From contig NZ_AQRC01000005.1 in NCBI RefSeq assembly GCF_000737065.1, forward strand, positions 1 to 64,000: a stretch of 64,000 bases of DNA, read 5' to 3'. A program made the translations under genes and the position numbers. A model generated the notes under the pieces. That model saw only the letters and a program-made list of their open reading frames with translations, was not told the DNA's origin and searched no databases. Shown piece by piece: positions 9,008 through 18,246 of this stretch; position 1 is the first letter of the stretch; each line of letters begins with the position of its first letter. Source of the stretch: Thioclava atlantica. GTDB taxonomy: Bacteria > Pseudomonadota > Alphaproteobacteria > Rhodobacterales > Rhodobacteraceae.

Positions 9008-9041
9008 AGCCCCGCAACCTCTCGGTTGGCGGGGCTTTTTT
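9008..9041 (+). terminator. Intrinsic terminator after the SYLF gene (possibly bidirectional)
   Basis: The stem pairs AGCCCCGC-AACC with GGTT-GGCGGGGCT around a TCTC loop (one bulged G) and is followed by TTTTTT. On the minus strand the same stem is followed by TTTCTTG, so it may also end the convergent transglycosylase transcript. Confidence 0.9.
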
Positions 9042-9055
9042 CGCTTTTCTTCGGA

Positions 9056-9670
9056 TCAACCGCCCAGGATCACCCGGACATAATTGCGCGTCTCGCGATA
9101 GGGCGGCACGCCGTTATGCTTGTCCACCGCCTCCGGCCCCGCATTATAGGCGGCCAGCGCCAGCCGCCAGCTTCCAAACCGGTCATACATCATCCGCAGG
9201 TAGCGCGCGCCGCCATCGAGATTCTGCGCGGGATCGGAGAAGTCCACGCCCAGCTTCGCCGCGGTCGCCGGCATGAGCTGCGCAAGCCCCCGCGCCCCTT
9301 TGTGCGAGCGCGCATTCGGGTTCCAGCCGCTCTCCTGCTGGATCAGGCGCAGGAAGAGATCTCCGGGAATGCGGTAACGATCGGCCGCGGCCTTCGCCAC
9401 GCTCAGATAGCGCCCGCGATAGTTGCCCTGATAGCGCGGCACGACATCGGACCCGCTCGCGCCCGCCAGTTTCTTCGCGTCGGGCTTGAACCGCGTCGAA
9501 TGTTCGTATTGCTGCGACGCGCGCGTATCGAGAACGCGAAGCTGGTTTTGAAACAGCATCGTGCGCGATTTCGACGATTTCCCGCTCAGTTTCAGACCAT
9601 CGGCCTGCGCGATCCCTGCGGCGAAGAGGATAACGACCCCCGCACCGGCAACCCCCACCAGTTTACGCAT
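9056..9670 (-). CDS. Lytic transglycosylase, SLT domain
   Basis: A 204-residue periplasmic murein hydrolase that cleaves peptidoglycan glycan strands to anhydromuropeptides. The signal peptide is [20 protein letters not shown]. The SLT domain occupies roughly residues 88-200: the catalytic glutamate is E113 in [14 protein letters not shown], followed by [13 protein letters not shown] and [18 protein letters not shown], all standard family motifs. It is a stand-alone small member without LysM or other binding domains. Upstream lies a 9-bp hairpin that probably ends the neighbouring regulator operon. Confidence 0.93.
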   Translation of the reverse strand: MRKLVGVAGAGVVILFAAGIAQADGLKLSGKSSKSRTMLFQNQLRVLDTRASQQYEHSTRFKPDAKKLAGASGSDVVPRYQGNYRGRYLSVAKAAADRYRIPGDLFLRLIQQESGWNPNARSHKGARGLAQLMPATAAKLGVDFSDPAQNLDGGARYLRMMYDRFGSWRLALAAYNAGPEAVDKHNGVPPYRETRNYVRVILGG

Positions 9671-9750
9671 GGCACCTGCACTTCACTATCCACTGTTCCG
9701 GGCGTGAGGTTACCCCAAATCGGCTTGAAAGTTAACCGAAACGGCAAACG

Positions 9751-9772
9751 GATCGGCGAAGCCTCGCCGATC
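9751..9772 (-). terminator. Hairpin downstream of the LuxR-type regulator operon
   Basis: A perfect 9-bp inverted repeat, GATCGGCGA / TCGCCGATC, with a 4-base loop lies 17 bp beyond the regulator's stop codon. On the minus strand it is followed by CGTTTGCCGTTT, a weak T-rich stretch, so termination is likely but not certain. Confidence 0.5.
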
Positions 9773-9788
9773 CCTGGTCGGAATGCGG

Positions 9789-10325
9789 TTAAACTCCGGG
9801 CTGTTGCGGTTTTGCACCGCGCCCGATCGGCCCCTCGAAGAGTTCCTCGACGAAGACCGAGACGAGTTGCGCCCGTCCCGACACGCCCGCCTTGCGGTAG
9901 ACCGCGTTGAGATGGGATTTCACCGTCGCCTCGGAAGAGCCGCGCAGCTCCGCCGTCTCGGCGATCGAGAAGCCCTTGATCGTGAAACTCGCCACATCCG
10001 CCTCCGAGGTGGTGAGCCCCCAGGAGCGGAACTGGCTCTCCATCAGCTCGGCCATCGCGCCTTGCGCGGCCGAAAGCGCCCGGTCCGACATCGCCTGACG
10101 CCGTAACATCGCCCAGAGCACCCGCGCCTCGACGACGATCGCCCCCATCAGGCCGAGATTGGCGAAAAGCTCCACATTGAGAAGAACGGAAAAATGGCCG
10201 GTGTCGCGGATATCCTCGAGCACGTCGACCAGAAAGAAAGACGCGCAGATCGCCTGGAACAGGATGAGCGCGGCGAGCGCGCCCTCCCGGGTCCAGAGCG
10301 AGACACGCTCACTCGCCATTGCCAT
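9789..10325 (-). CDS. Membrane-anchored LuxR-type transcriptional regulator
   Basis: A 178-residue protein with two N-terminal hydrophobic segments (about residues 14-34 and 46-70) and a C-terminal LuxR/FixJ helix-turn-helix: LTTSEADVASFTIKGFSI, then AETAELRGSSEATVKSHLNA. There is no receiver domain, so it is a one-component regulator that would act from the membrane. It is the last gene of a three-gene run with a b-type cytochrome (7-bp gap) and a PepSY protein, which suggests that it reads a redox or envelope state. The start could be either of two closely spaced ATGs (10325 or 10319). Its target genes are unknown. Confidence 0.8.
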   Translation of the reverse strand: MAMASERVSLWTREGALAALILFQAICASFFLVDVLEDIRDTGHFSVLLNVELFANLGLMGAIVVEARVLWAMLRRQAMSDRALSAAQGAMAELMESQFRSWGLTTSEADVASFTIKGFSIAETAELRGSSEATVKSHLNAVYRKAGVSGRAQLVSVFVEELFEGPIGRGAKPQQPGV

Positions 10326-10332
10326 TTGCGCG

Positions 10333-10920
10333 TCATCTCCTGCCGCCGGTGAATACCTTCTTTCCGGTAATCATCGCGCGGGCGAGGTTGACGCGCAACC
10401 GGCGGCTCTCGAAGACCACCGCCGCGACATGCGCCGCGACCGAGATCTCCGCCCAGTTCACCGCCGCCTCGTGAACCTCCTTCGGCCAGGCGACCCCCCA
10501 ATAGGCGTCGGTCGTCATCAGCCAGCCCGACCCGGCGATCACCAGAAGCGTCGCGAGCAGGTTGTAGATCATCAGCGCCCCGAGCGGCGAATGCCCGATA
10601 TGGGCGTGACGGCGGCCATTGGCCATGTCGCTCAGCTGGGTGAGCGCGCCCGAGGGCGAGGGCGGAAAGTCGGAAAACCGGGCATGTCTCGTCCCGATGA
10701 CACCCCAGAGCACGCGCGCGGCGACAAGGCCCGCGACCGTGTAGCCGATATAGTGATGCAGATCGTGCTTGGGCGAGGTGAAGAGCGCATTCGCGCCGAA
10801 CAGCCCGACGATCGACCAGTGGAAGATCCGCACGAACGGATCCCAGACGCGATGCGCGCCCTGCGCCTGCTCGGCTTTCGGTTCCGGGAAATCGGTATGG
10901 AGCGTGTCCTGATGTGCCAT
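10333..10920 (-). CDS. Cytochrome b561-type membrane protein
   Basis: A 195-residue four-helix di-heme cytochrome b of the b561 / Ni-hydrogenase cytochrome b superfamily, which carries electrons through the inner membrane. Candidate heme-ligand histidines lie in VRIFHWSIVG (H34), the KHDLHHYIGY segment (H52-H56), around H110, and near the last helix (H150 and H164). A hydrophilic N-terminal tail of about 25 residues precedes TM1. The partner genes are a periplasmic PepSY protein upstream and a membrane-bound LuxR-type regulator downstream. No hydrogenase or oxidoreductase gene is nearby, so the electron partner is unknown. Confidence 0.85.
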   Translation of the reverse strand: MAHQDTLHTDFPEPKAEQAQGAHRVWDPFVRIFHWSIVGLFGANALFTSPKHDLHHYIGYTVAGLVAARVLWGVIGTRHARFSDFPPSPSGALTQLSDMANGRRHAHIGHSPLGALMIYNLLATLLVIAGSGWLMTTDAYWGVAWPKEVHEAAVNWAEISVAAHVAAVVFESRRLRVNLARAMITGKKVFTGGRR

Positions 10921-10995
10921 GACGGCTCTCCTTCTTGGCGGGAAGATGAGGGCCGGGATCGCCCCCGGCCCTTCTGCGCGATGCCTCGTGACGGA

Positions 10996-11250
10996 TCAGT
11001 CGGAATCCTGGCCCTTCACCTGCTTGAGGCTCTTGTCGAAGAAGAGCTCCATGCGCTTGCCGTTCTTGAGCGCGTAGACCTCGATCAGGCCCTTGTCCAT
11101 TTCCATGCGGCGCACCTCGTAGCCCTGCTTGGTGAGCTGGGTCTTGAGGGTCTTCGCCGTGCCCGCAGCGACCGCGCTTTCCGCCAGCGCGGGCAGCGCC
11201 GCGGTGGCGGCGATTGCGGTCGATACGGCGATCAGGGTCAGTTTCTTCAT
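10996..11250 (-). CDS. Periplasmic PepSY-domain protein
   Basis: An 84-residue secreted protein with a clear signal peptide (MKKLTLIAVSTAIAATAALP, cleavage near ALA-ES). The remaining 60 residues resemble a single PepSY domain: a TLKTQLTKQGYEVRRMEMD helix, then a strand pair, LIEVYALKNGKRMELFFD. PepSY domains are thought to inhibit or modulate enzymes or to bind cofactors at the cell surface. The start is the ATG at 11250, because the longer frame upstream has no signal sequence. It is the first gene of the PepSY / cytochrome b / LuxR-type run. Confidence 0.8.
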   Translation of the reverse strand: MKKLTLIAVSTAIAATAALPALAESAVAAGTAKTLKTQLTKQGYEVRRMEMDKGLIEVYALKNGKRMELFFDKSLKQVKGQDSD

Positions 11251-11531
11251 GGGCTCGTTCCTCATTCTCATGACGATGCCGGCGCGGGACCATCCCGGCG
11301 CCGGTGTCCCTGTTGTGGGCCCCCATCCCGCGCCGGCCATCGCATCGAGGTTGGAGAGCGGCGCGGGGCACGCGCCTGCAACCAAAGGTGCACGCGGAAA
11401 TCCGCCGCGATCCCGCCACGGCAGGCAAAGAACCGCCCCTATTCTCCCGCGGATGGCTGCTCTATACCCGTTGGAACGGATTGAGAATCGCGGCCCCCTC
11501 GAGCGGGGCTGCACAGCTTTCGGAGGAACGC

Positions 11532-12047
11532 ATGGCAGGCAGCGTCAACAAGGTCATTCTGGTGGGAAATCTCGGGCGCGACCCGGAAGTGCGGACCTTC
11601 TCCAATGGCGGCCGGGTGTGCAACCTGCGCATCGCGACGTCGGAAAACTGGCGCGACCGCACTACCGGCGAGCGCAAGGAACGCACCGAATGGCATTCGG
11701 TCGCGATCTTCTCCGAGCCGCTCGCCAAGATCGCCGAGCAATATCTGCGCAAGGGGTCGAAGGTCTATATCGAGGGCCAGCTCGAGACCCGCAAATGGCA
11801 GGACCAGTCGGGCCAGGACCGTTACTCGACCGAGATCGTGCTGCGCCCCTATCGCGGCGAACTGACCCTGCTCGACGGCCGTGACGGCGGCGGCTCGGGC
11901 GGTGGCGGCGGCTCCTATGGCGGTCCGTCCTCGGGCGGCCCCGGCGGCTATGACGAGGGCGGCGGTTATGGCGGCCCCTCCTCGGGTGGCCCCGGCGGCG
12001 GCGGCGGCGGCGGCCGGCCCGATTTCGACGACGAGATCCCGTTCTAA
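11532..12047 (+). CDS. ssb: Single-stranded DNA-binding protein
   Basis: SSB coats single-stranded DNA during replication, recombination and repair. The 171-residue protein has an OB-fold ([20 protein letters not shown]..., about residues 1-112), then a Gly/Ser/Tyr-rich linker of about 50 residues, then the acidic tip DFDDEIPF that binds partner proteins. The ATG follows GGAGGAACGC. A LexA-like GAAC-N7-GAAT lies 44 bp upstream of the start; it is one base off the alphaproteobacterial GAAC-N7-GAAC form. An intrinsic terminator follows four bases after the stop. Confidence 0.97.
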   Translation: MAGSVNKVILVGNLGRDPEVRTFSNGGRVCNLRIATSENWRDRTTGERKERTEWHSVAIFSEPLAKIAEQYLRKGSKVYIEGQLETRKWQDQSGQDRYSTEIVLRPYRGELTLLDGRDGGGSGGGGGSYGGPSSGGPGGYDEGGGYGGPSSGGPGGGGGGGRPDFDDEIPF

Positions 12048-12050
12048 GAC

Positions 12051-12075
12051 AAAGGGCCCCATTCGGGGCCCTTTT
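12051..12075 (+). terminator. Intrinsic terminator of ssb
   Basis: AAAGGGCCCC and GGGGCCCTTTT form a perfect stem around an ATTC loop, starting four bases after the ssb stop codon and ending in a T-run. The A-run on the 5' side would let it work on the other strand as well. Confidence 0.9.
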
Positions 12076-12090
12076 CGTTTGCCGAAAGAT

Positions 12091-12216
12091 GGGGCGCTGC
12101 CCCCGCCCGCTTCGCGGTCCCCCCGGGGTATTTCACTCTAGGTGAAGCGGCTGTGCTTCCTCTTGACCCAAATATCCCGGGGGTGAGGCGCAGTCGCGCC
12201 GAGGGGGCAGCGCCCC
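12091..12216. repeat. Dispersed palindromic repeat, full copy (copy 2)
   Basis: Full copy between the convergent ssb and glgC genes. Outer arms are GGGGCGCTGCCCCC (12091-12104) and GGGGGCAGCGCCCC (12203-12216). The inner arms are CCCCGGGGTATTTCACTC with AGGTGAAGCGG on the left and GCTTCCTCTTGACCCAAAT with ATCCCGGGGG on the right. ssb already has its own terminator here, so the repeat is not needed to end that transcript. Confidence 0.85.
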
Positions 12217-12226
12217 TTGCCTGCTC

Positions 12227-13498
12227 CTATTCCAGCGCCTGCGCGCGTTTGTCGAGCATAGATTGCGTGATCAGCACGATCCCGCCCTCGGATCGCCGGA
12301 ACCATTTCTCGTCCTCGTCGGGATCCTCGCCCACCACCAGCCCTTCGGGGATATGCACGCCGCGATCGATCACGCAGCGCGACAGCCGCGCATGCCGCGC
12401 GATATCGACATAGGGCAGCACCACCGCTTCCTCGAGCGTGGCATAGCTATGCGCCCGCACCCCGGTGAAGAGCAGCGAGTTGCGCACCTCTGCCCCCGAG
12501 ACGATGCAATCGCCCGCGACGAGCGACGAGATCGCCGTTCCGCGTCGCCCTTCCTCGTCATGGATGAACTTGGCCGGCGGCACGATCTCGCCATAGGTCC
12601 AGATCGGCCATTCGTTGTCGTAGAGGTCGAGCTTGGGGGTGAAATCGGTGAGGTCGATATTCGCGCGCCAGAAGGCATCCACCGTGCCCACATCGCGCCA
12701 ATAGGGTTCGGTCTCGAGCCCGGAGGTGACGCAGCTATCCGAGAATTTATGCGCCATCGCCTTGCCGTTCTTCACGATCTCGGGGATCAGGTCATTCCCG
12801 AAATCATGGCTCGAATCCGGGTCCTCCATATCCTCGAGCAGCAGCTCGCGCAGGAAGACCCAGTCGAAGACGTAGATCCCCATCGAGGCGAGGCTCTGAT
12901 CGGGATCGCCCGGCATCGCGGGCGGATCGGCGGGCTTTTCGAGGAAATCGGTGATCTGGCCGGTCTCGTCGACCGCCATCACGCCGAAGGCGGTCGCCTC
13001 CTCGCGCGGGACGGTCAGGCAGCCGATGGTGACATCCGCCGCCGTCTCGACATGCTCGCGCAGCATCACCTCGTAATCCATCTTGTAGATGTGGTCGCCC
13101 GCCAGAATGATCACGTATTTGACGTCGTAGCTCTCGATGATGTCGATATTCTGCGCCACCGCATCGGCGGTGCCGCGATACCAGCGGCTTTCGAGCACGC
13201 GCTGCGAGGCGGGCAGGATGTCGAGATATTCGTTGCGTTCGGCGCGGAAGAAATCCCAACCGCGCTGGATATGCCGGATCAGCGAATGGGCCTTGTACTG
13301 CGTCGCGATCGCCATTTTCCGGATGCCCGAATTGAGCGCGTTCGACAGCGCGAAATCGATGATCCGGGTCTTGCCGCCGAAATAGACCGCCGGTTTCGCG
13401 CGCCGGTCGGTGAGTTCCTTGAGGCGGCTCCCGCGGCCTCCCGCCAGCACGAAGGCCATCGCCTGGGCGCTCAGGCGCGTATTGGGTTGTGGCTTCAT
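12227..13498 (-). CDS. glgC: Glucose-1-phosphate adenylyltransferase
   Basis: GlgC makes ADP-glucose from glucose-1-phosphate and ATP, the committed step of bacterial glycogen synthesis. The 423-residue protein starts at ATG 13498 ([14 protein letters not shown]) after GGAGAGGAAAGG. The N-terminal nucleotidyltransferase signature is [31 protein letters not shown] and the substrate-binding FLEKP follow, and a left-handed beta-helix ends the protein. It is the last gene of a glgP-glgB-glgC run and is 29 bp from glgB. No glgA follows, which is unusual because glgA commonly does. Confidence 0.96.
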   Translation of the reverse strand: MKPQPNTRLSAQAMAFVLAGGRGSRLKELTDRRAKPAVYFGGKTRIIDFALSNALNSGIRKMAIATQYKAHSLIRHIQRGWDFFRAERNEYLDILPASQRVLESRWYRGTADAVAQNIDIIESYDVKYVIILAGDHIYKMDYEVMLREHVETAADVTIGCLTVPREEATAFGVMAVDETGQITDFLEKPADPPAMPGDPDQSLASMGIYVFDWVFLRELLLEDMEDPDSSHDFGNDLIPEIVKNGKAMAHKFSDSCVTSGLETEPYWRDVGTVDAFWRANIDLTDFTPKLDLYDNEWPIWTYGEIVPPAKFIHDEEGRRGTAISSLVAGDCIVSGAEVRNSLLFTGVRAHSYATLEEAVVLPYVDIARHARLSRCVIDRGVHIPEGLVVGEDPDEDEKWFRRSEGGIVLITQSMLDKRAQALE

Positions 13499-13527
13499 CC
13501 TTTCCTCTCCCCTCCCTTTCGTCGCAA

Positions 13528-15672
13528 TCAGACCGGCGTGAACATCACGACCGACAGCGGCGGCAAGTAGACCTCCGCACTGCAAGCGCACCGTGACTGC
13601 GCCTCGGCCTCTGCCCGCACCGCCCCCAGATTTCCGCGATTGCCGCCGCCGTAATGGGCGGAATCGGTGTTCAGGATCTCGACCCACTCGCCTTCATGGG
13701 GCAATCCGAGACGATAGATGCGCTCGATCGGGGTCAGATTGGCCGCGACGACGACAGGGGCCGCCCCCGGCGCGCGCCGCTCGAAGACGAAGACGGAGGC
13801 CTCGGCATCGTCGGCCTCGATCCAGGCGAACCCCTCCGGATCGCAATCGCCCCAATGCAGCGCAGGCAGATCACGGTAGAGCCCGTTGAGATCGCGCAGG
13901 AGATCGCGCAGCCCCGCATGGCGCCCGTCGCGCAGCAGATACCAGTCGAGTTCGCGCTCGTGGCTCCATTCCGACCACTGGCCGAATTCCTGCCCCATGA
14001 AGAGGAGCTTCTTGCCCGGATGCGCCCACTGGAAGGCGTAGAAGGCACGCAGGTTCGCGTATTTCTCCTCCTCACTGCCCGGCATCTTGCCCAGCATCGA
14101 GCCCTTGCCGTGCACGACCTCGTCATGGCTGATCGGCAGGATGAAATTCTCGGAATAGATGTAGGAGCTCGCGAAGGTCAGCTCGTCGTGGTGGTGCTTG
14201 CGATAGACGGGATCGCGCGCGAAATAGCGCAGCGTGTCGTTCATCCAGCCCATGTTCCACTTGTAGCCGAAACCGAGCCCCCCATCGTGGACCGGGCGTG
14301 TGACGCCGGGATAGGCGGTGCTCTCCTCGGCCACCGTCATGATCCCTTCGGCGCCACCATAGGAAGCCGCGTTCATCGCCTGCAGGAACGCGATCGCCTC
14401 AAGGTTCTCGCGACCGCCATATTTGTTGGGGATCCACTCGCCCTCGGCGCGCGAATAGTCGCGATAGAGCATCGAGGCCACCGCATCCACGCGCAGGCCA
14501 TCGAGGTGATATTCCTCGAGCCAGTAGAGCGCGTTGGCGAGCAGGTAATTCGACACTTCGCGCCGCCCGTAATTGTAGATCAGCGTATTCCAGTCCTGGT
14601 GGAAGCCCTCTTTCGGATCTGCATGTTCGTAGAGCGCGGTCCCGTCAAAGCGGCGCAGGCCGTGATCGTCGGTCGGGAAATGGCCCGGCACCCAGTCGAG
14701 GATCACGCCGATCCCGCGCCGATGCGCTGCATCGACGAATTCCGCGAATTCCTCGGGTCGTCCGTGACGGATCGTCGGCGCGTAAAGCCCGATCGGCTGG
14801 TAGCCCCAGGAGCCGTCGAACGGATGCTCGGTGATCGGCAGGAGTTCGATATGGGTGAAGCCCATGTCGCAGACATAGTCGACCAGCTTCTCGGCCAGTT
14901 CGTGATAGCTCAGCGGCCGCCCGCCCTCGTCCCAGATCCGGACCCAGCTGCCCAGATGGACCTCGTAGATCGAGATCGGCGCGTGGCGTTCGTGTTTCGC
15001 GGCGCGCTCGTCGCACCAGCGCGCATCGCCGAAATGATGCAGGCCGAGATTGCGCACGACCGAGGCCTGCGCGGGCGGATGCTCGGCCCCGAACCCCACC
15101 GGGTCGGCCTTGAGCGGCAAAGGCTTTCCCGCGGCATCGAGGAGTTCGTATTTGTAGAGCGCGCCCTGATGGATGCCGGGCACGAAGATCTCCCAGACCC
15201 CGGTCGCGCCGATGCGCCGCATCTGGTGGCGCCGTCCGTCCCAGTAATTGAACTCGCCCACCACCGAGACGCGCCGCGCATTCGGGGCCCAGACCGCGAA
15301 ATGGACGCCCTCGACACCCTGATGGGTGATCGCATGTGCCCCGAGCTTTTCCCAAAGCCGCTTGTGAGTGCCCTCCCCGATCAGGAATTCGTCGATCGGG
15401 CCGAGCACCGGGTCGAAGCCGTAAGGGTCATCGAAATCCCAGGTCGATTGCGCGTTCTGCGCCCGCAGACGATAGCCTTTCTCGCGCCATGGCCCCGCGA
15501 AGATCCCCGCGATCACCGGTTCGAGCTCCACCTCTTCGTCCCCGAGCGCCCAGACCCGGTCCGCCCCCGGCACCATCGCGACGATCTGCCCTTCATGCAG
15601 GCCCAGAACCGAGAACGGGTCCGGATGGGTCGCCTCGATCAGCTCTCGCGCCTGCGCAGGGTCCAGTGCCAT
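13528..15672 (-). CDS. glgB: 1,4-alpha-glucan branching enzyme
   Basis: GlgB introduces alpha-1,6 branches into glycogen. The 714-residue protein has two N-terminal CBM48-type beta domains ([20 protein letters not shown]), a GH13 barrel and a C-terminal beta domain. The nucleophile aspartate lies in [19 protein letters not shown], the acid/base glutamate in [12 protein letters not shown], and the third acidic residue in [13 protein letters not shown]. The ATG at 15672 follows AAGGAGC. It lies between glgP (13-bp gap) and glgC, so the three are almost certainly co-transcribed. Confidence 0.97.
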   Translation of the reverse strand: MALDPAQARELIEATHPDPFSVLGLHEGQIVAMVPGADRVWALGDEEVELEPVIAGIFAGPWREKGYRLRAQNAQSTWDFDDPYGFDPVLGPIDEFLIGEGTHKRLWEKLGAHAITHQGVEGVHFAVWAPNARRVSVVGEFNYWDGRRHQMRRIGATGVWEIFVPGIHQGALYKYELLDAAGKPLPLKADPVGFGAEHPPAQASVVRNLGLHHFGDARWCDERAAKHERHAPISIYEVHLGSWVRIWDEGGRPLSYHELAEKLVDYVCDMGFTHIELLPITEHPFDGSWGYQPIGLYAPTIRHGRPEEFAEFVDAAHRRGIGVILDWVPGHFPTDDHGLRRFDGTALYEHADPKEGFHQDWNTLIYNYGRREVSNYLLANALYWLEEYHLDGLRVDAVASMLYRDYSRAEGEWIPNKYGGRENLEAIAFLQAMNAASYGGAEGIMTVAEESTAYPGVTRPVHDGGLGFGYKWNMGWMNDTLRYFARDPVYRKHHHDELTFASSYIYSENFILPISHDEVVHGKGSMLGKMPGSEEEKYANLRAFYAFQWAHPGKKLLFMGQEFGQWSEWSHERELDWYLLRDGRHAGLRDLLRDLNGLYRDLPALHWGDCDPEGFAWIEADDAEASVFVFERRAPGAAPVVVAANLTPIERIYRLGLPHEGEWVEILNTDSAHYGGGNRGNLGAVRAEAEAQSRCACSAEVYLPPLSVVMFTPV

Positions 15673-15685
15673 GATGCTCCTTGCT

Positions 15686-18082
15686 CTAGAGGGCCGATTG
15701 CGTGTCCCAGATCTCTTTCATGTAACCCGCGATCGCCCGGTCGGAAGAAAAATACCCCATCCGCGCGGTGTTGAGCGCAGCCTTCCTCGCCCAGCTTGCG
15801 CGATCGGCGAAGGCCGCGTCCACCTCTTTCTGCGCGGCGCGGTAGGCCTCGAAATCGGAAGCCACGAGGAAATAATCGCTGTGCCAGCAATTATGGACGA
15901 GGTCGTGATAGCGTTCGGGCTCGTCGGGGGAAAACCGGCCTTCCGCCACCATCTGCAACACGTCCTGAAGCGTCTGGCTCGCCATGATCGCGTGGCGTGC
16001 ATGTTCGGGGTCGCGGCGGCGCTCGATGACCTCGTCGGCGGTCATCCCGAACAGGAAGAAGTTCTCCGCTCCCACCTGCTCGCGGATCTCGACATTCGCG
16101 CCATCGAGCGTGCCGATGGTAAGCGCGCCGTTGAGCGCGAATTTCATGTTGCCGGTGCCGGAGGCTTCCTTGCCCGCGGTCGAGATCTGCTCCGACAGAT
16201 CCGCTGCCGGGATCAGCCGTTCGGCCATGCTCACGTTGTAATTCGGCGGGTAGACGATCTTCAGGCGCCCGTCGACGTAAGGGTCGTTATTCACCACCTC
16301 CGCCACATCGTTGATCAGGCGGATGATCTGCTTGGCGGTGTAGTAGCCGGGCGCCGCCTTGCCGCCGAAGATCTTCACCCGCGGCTGGAAATCGGCCTGC
16401 GGGTTCTCGCGGATCTCGTGCCATTCGGCGATCGTCTGCAGGATGTTGAGTAGCTGGCGCTTGTATTCGTGGATCCGCTTGACCTGAATGTCGAAGATCG
16501 CGTCGGGATCGACGGTGATACCCTGCGTTCGCGCGATCCATTCGGCGAGATGCTCCTTGTTGCGCCGCTTCGCCGCCATGAAGGCCTCGAGAAACCCCGC
16601 ATCCTCGACATGCGGCTCAAGCGCGAGCAGCCGGTCGAGATCGGCCTCCCAGCCTTCCCCGATCGTGTCGATGATGAGATGCGAGAGCGCCGGGTTCGCC
16701 ATGCGCAGCCAGCGCCGCGGGGTGATCCCGTTGGTCTGGTTGATGATCCGGCCGGGATGGAGCTTGTCGAGCTCGGGAAAGAGATTTCGCTTGATCAGCT
16801 CGGTATGGAGCGCCGAGACCCCGTTGACCTTGTGCGAGGTGATGAAGGCCAGCTCGCCCATCCGCACTTCCTGATGCTTCACGATGCCGACGTAGTGCGG
16901 GCGCTTCGGGTTCATCTTCAGGTGCCAGGCGTCGATCTGCTCGATGATCTGCATGTGGCGCGGCAGCACCGTGCCGATCAGATAGGTCGCCCAGCGTTCG
17001 AGCGCCTCGGGCAGCAGCGTGTGGTTGGTGTAGCCCAGGCATTGCAGCGCGATGTCGATGGCCTGTTCGAACTCCATCCCGTGCAGATCGGTGAGGATCC
17101 GGATCAGCTCCGGCCCCGCGATCGCGGGATGGGTGTCGTTCATCTGGATCGCGACGTGATCGGGCAGATCGACGAGCGCGAGCCCGGCCGCGAGATGGCG
17201 CCGGATGATGTCCTGAAGCGCCGCGGCGGTGAGGAAATACTCCTGCTTGAGCCGCAGCTCCTTGCCCGCGAATGTGGTGTCGTCGGGGTAGAGCACGCGG
17301 CTCAGGGTCCGCGCCAGCGCCTCGGGTTCGGCCGCGGCGGCGTAGTCGCCGTGATTGAACCGCTCGAGATCGAAAAGCTCGGTGGGCTTGGCGGCCCAGA
17401 GCCGCAGCGTATTGGCCCATTTCCCTTCCCAGCCGATCACCGGCATGTCGAAGGCCTCGGCGAGGACGGTCTCGGCAGGGACCCAGTGCGGTTTGCCGTC
17501 GCGCGTCTCGACATGGCCCTTGAAGCCGATCTCGTAGGCCGCTTCGGGGCGCTCGAACTCCCAGGGGTGGCTCTGCTTGAGCCAGTCCTCTGGCGTCTCG
17601 ACCTGCCGCCCGCCCTCGAAGCGCTGCTTGAAAAGCCCGTGCTCGTAGCGGATGCCGTAGCCGTAGCCCGGACAGCCCAGGGTCGCCATGCTCTCCATGT
17701 AGCACGCCGCGAGCCGGCCCAGCCCGCCATTGCCGAGCGCGGCGTCGGGTTCGTTCTCGACGACCTTCTCCCAGTCGAGCCCCAGCCCCTCGATCGCTTC
17801 GCGGCATATCGCCCGGATCCCAAGATTGATCGCTGCATCCTCGAGCATCCGTCCGATCAGGAATTCCATCGACAGGTAATAGACCCGCTTGCGTCCCTCT
17901 TCCCAGGTGCGGCGCGTCGCGGCGAACCAGGGCGCCACGACACGGTCACGGATCGCGAGGCTGAGCGCCATGCGCCAGTCATAGACCGAGGCATGCTCCG
18001 GATCCTTGCCCATCGAATAGGTGATATGGTGCAGGATCTCGTCGCGCAGGCTCTCGGCGGTGGGGCGTTGGGTGTCTTTCAC
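15686..18082 (-). CDS. glgP: Glycogen phosphorylase
   Basis: GlgP releases glucose-1-phosphate from glycogen chain ends. The 798-residue protein has the usual family length. The pyridoxal-phosphate lysine lies in [20 protein letters not shown] near the C-terminus; [14 protein letters not shown] and the glycine-rich [19 protein letters not shown] are conserved N-terminal motifs. It is the first gene of the glgP-glgB-glgC run and is divergent from an alpha-glucosidase gene. Together they point to storage glucan synthesis and mobilisation, although glucan synthase is absent here. Confidence 0.97.
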   Translation of the reverse strand: MKDTQRPTAESLRDEILHHITYSMGKDPEHASVYDWRMALSLAIRDRVVAPWFAATRRTWEEGRKRVYYLSMEFLIGRMLEDAAINLGIRAICREAIEGLGLDWEKVVENEPDAALGNGGLGRLAACYMESMATLGCPGYGYGIRYEHGLFKQRFEGGRQVETPEDWLKQSHPWEFERPEAAYEIGFKGHVETRDGKPHWVPAETVLAEAFDMPVIGWEGKWANTLRLWAAKPTELFDLERFNHGDYAAAAEPEALARTLSRVLYPDDTTFAGKELRLKQEYFLTAAALQDIIRRHLAAGLALVDLPDHVAIQMNDTHPAIAGPELIRILTDLHGMEFEQAIDIALQCLGYTNHTLLPEALERWATYLIGTVLPRHMQIIEQIDAWHLKMNPKRPHYVGIVKHQEVRMGELAFITSHKVNGVSALHTELIKRNLFPELDKLHPGRIINQTNGITPRRWLRMANPALSHLIIDTIGEGWEADLDRLLALEPHVEDAGFLEAFMAAKRRNKEHLAEWIARTQGITVDPDAIFDIQVKRIHEYKRQLLNILQTIAEWHEIRENPQADFQPRVKIFGGKAAPGYYTAKQIIRLINDVAEVVNNDPYVDGRLKIVYPPNYNVSMAERLIPAADLSEQISTAGKEASGTGNMKFALNGALTIGTLDGANVEIREQVGAENFFLFGMTADEVIERRRDPEHARHAIMASQTLQDVLQMVAEGRFSPDEPERYHDLVHNCWHSDYFLVASDFEAYRAAQKEVDAAFADRASWARKAALNTARMGYFSSDRAIAGYMKEIWDTQSAL

Positions 18083-18175
18083 GCGGAAGGTCTCCGGACT
18101 CGCCTCATAACGATTGATTGATGGGGCGCGCCCCGGGCAAGGTCAAGCGAAGGGCGAAAAAGCGCCGCTCCCCCG

Positions 18176-18203
18176 TTGCTGATTGCGCTAACAAACCTAT
18201 GCT
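18176..18203 (+). promoter_or_regulatory. Candidate promoter of the alpha-glucosidase gene
   Basis: TTGCTG (18176-18181) and TATGCT (18198-18203) are separated by 16 bases, with a predicted start near 18210 and about 37 bases of leader. The spacer contains GCGCTAACAA, which resembles half of a LacI-family operator, but no symmetrical second half is present. Confidence 0.4.
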
Positions 18204-18246
18204 TGCCGCGAGAACAGGCAATATGAAAATTCGTGAGGACTTCGCA

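Noticed and set aside
11881-12030. GGC-rich low-complexity run
   Set aside because: It encodes the Gly-rich linker of SSB, and the conserved C-terminal tip follows in frame.
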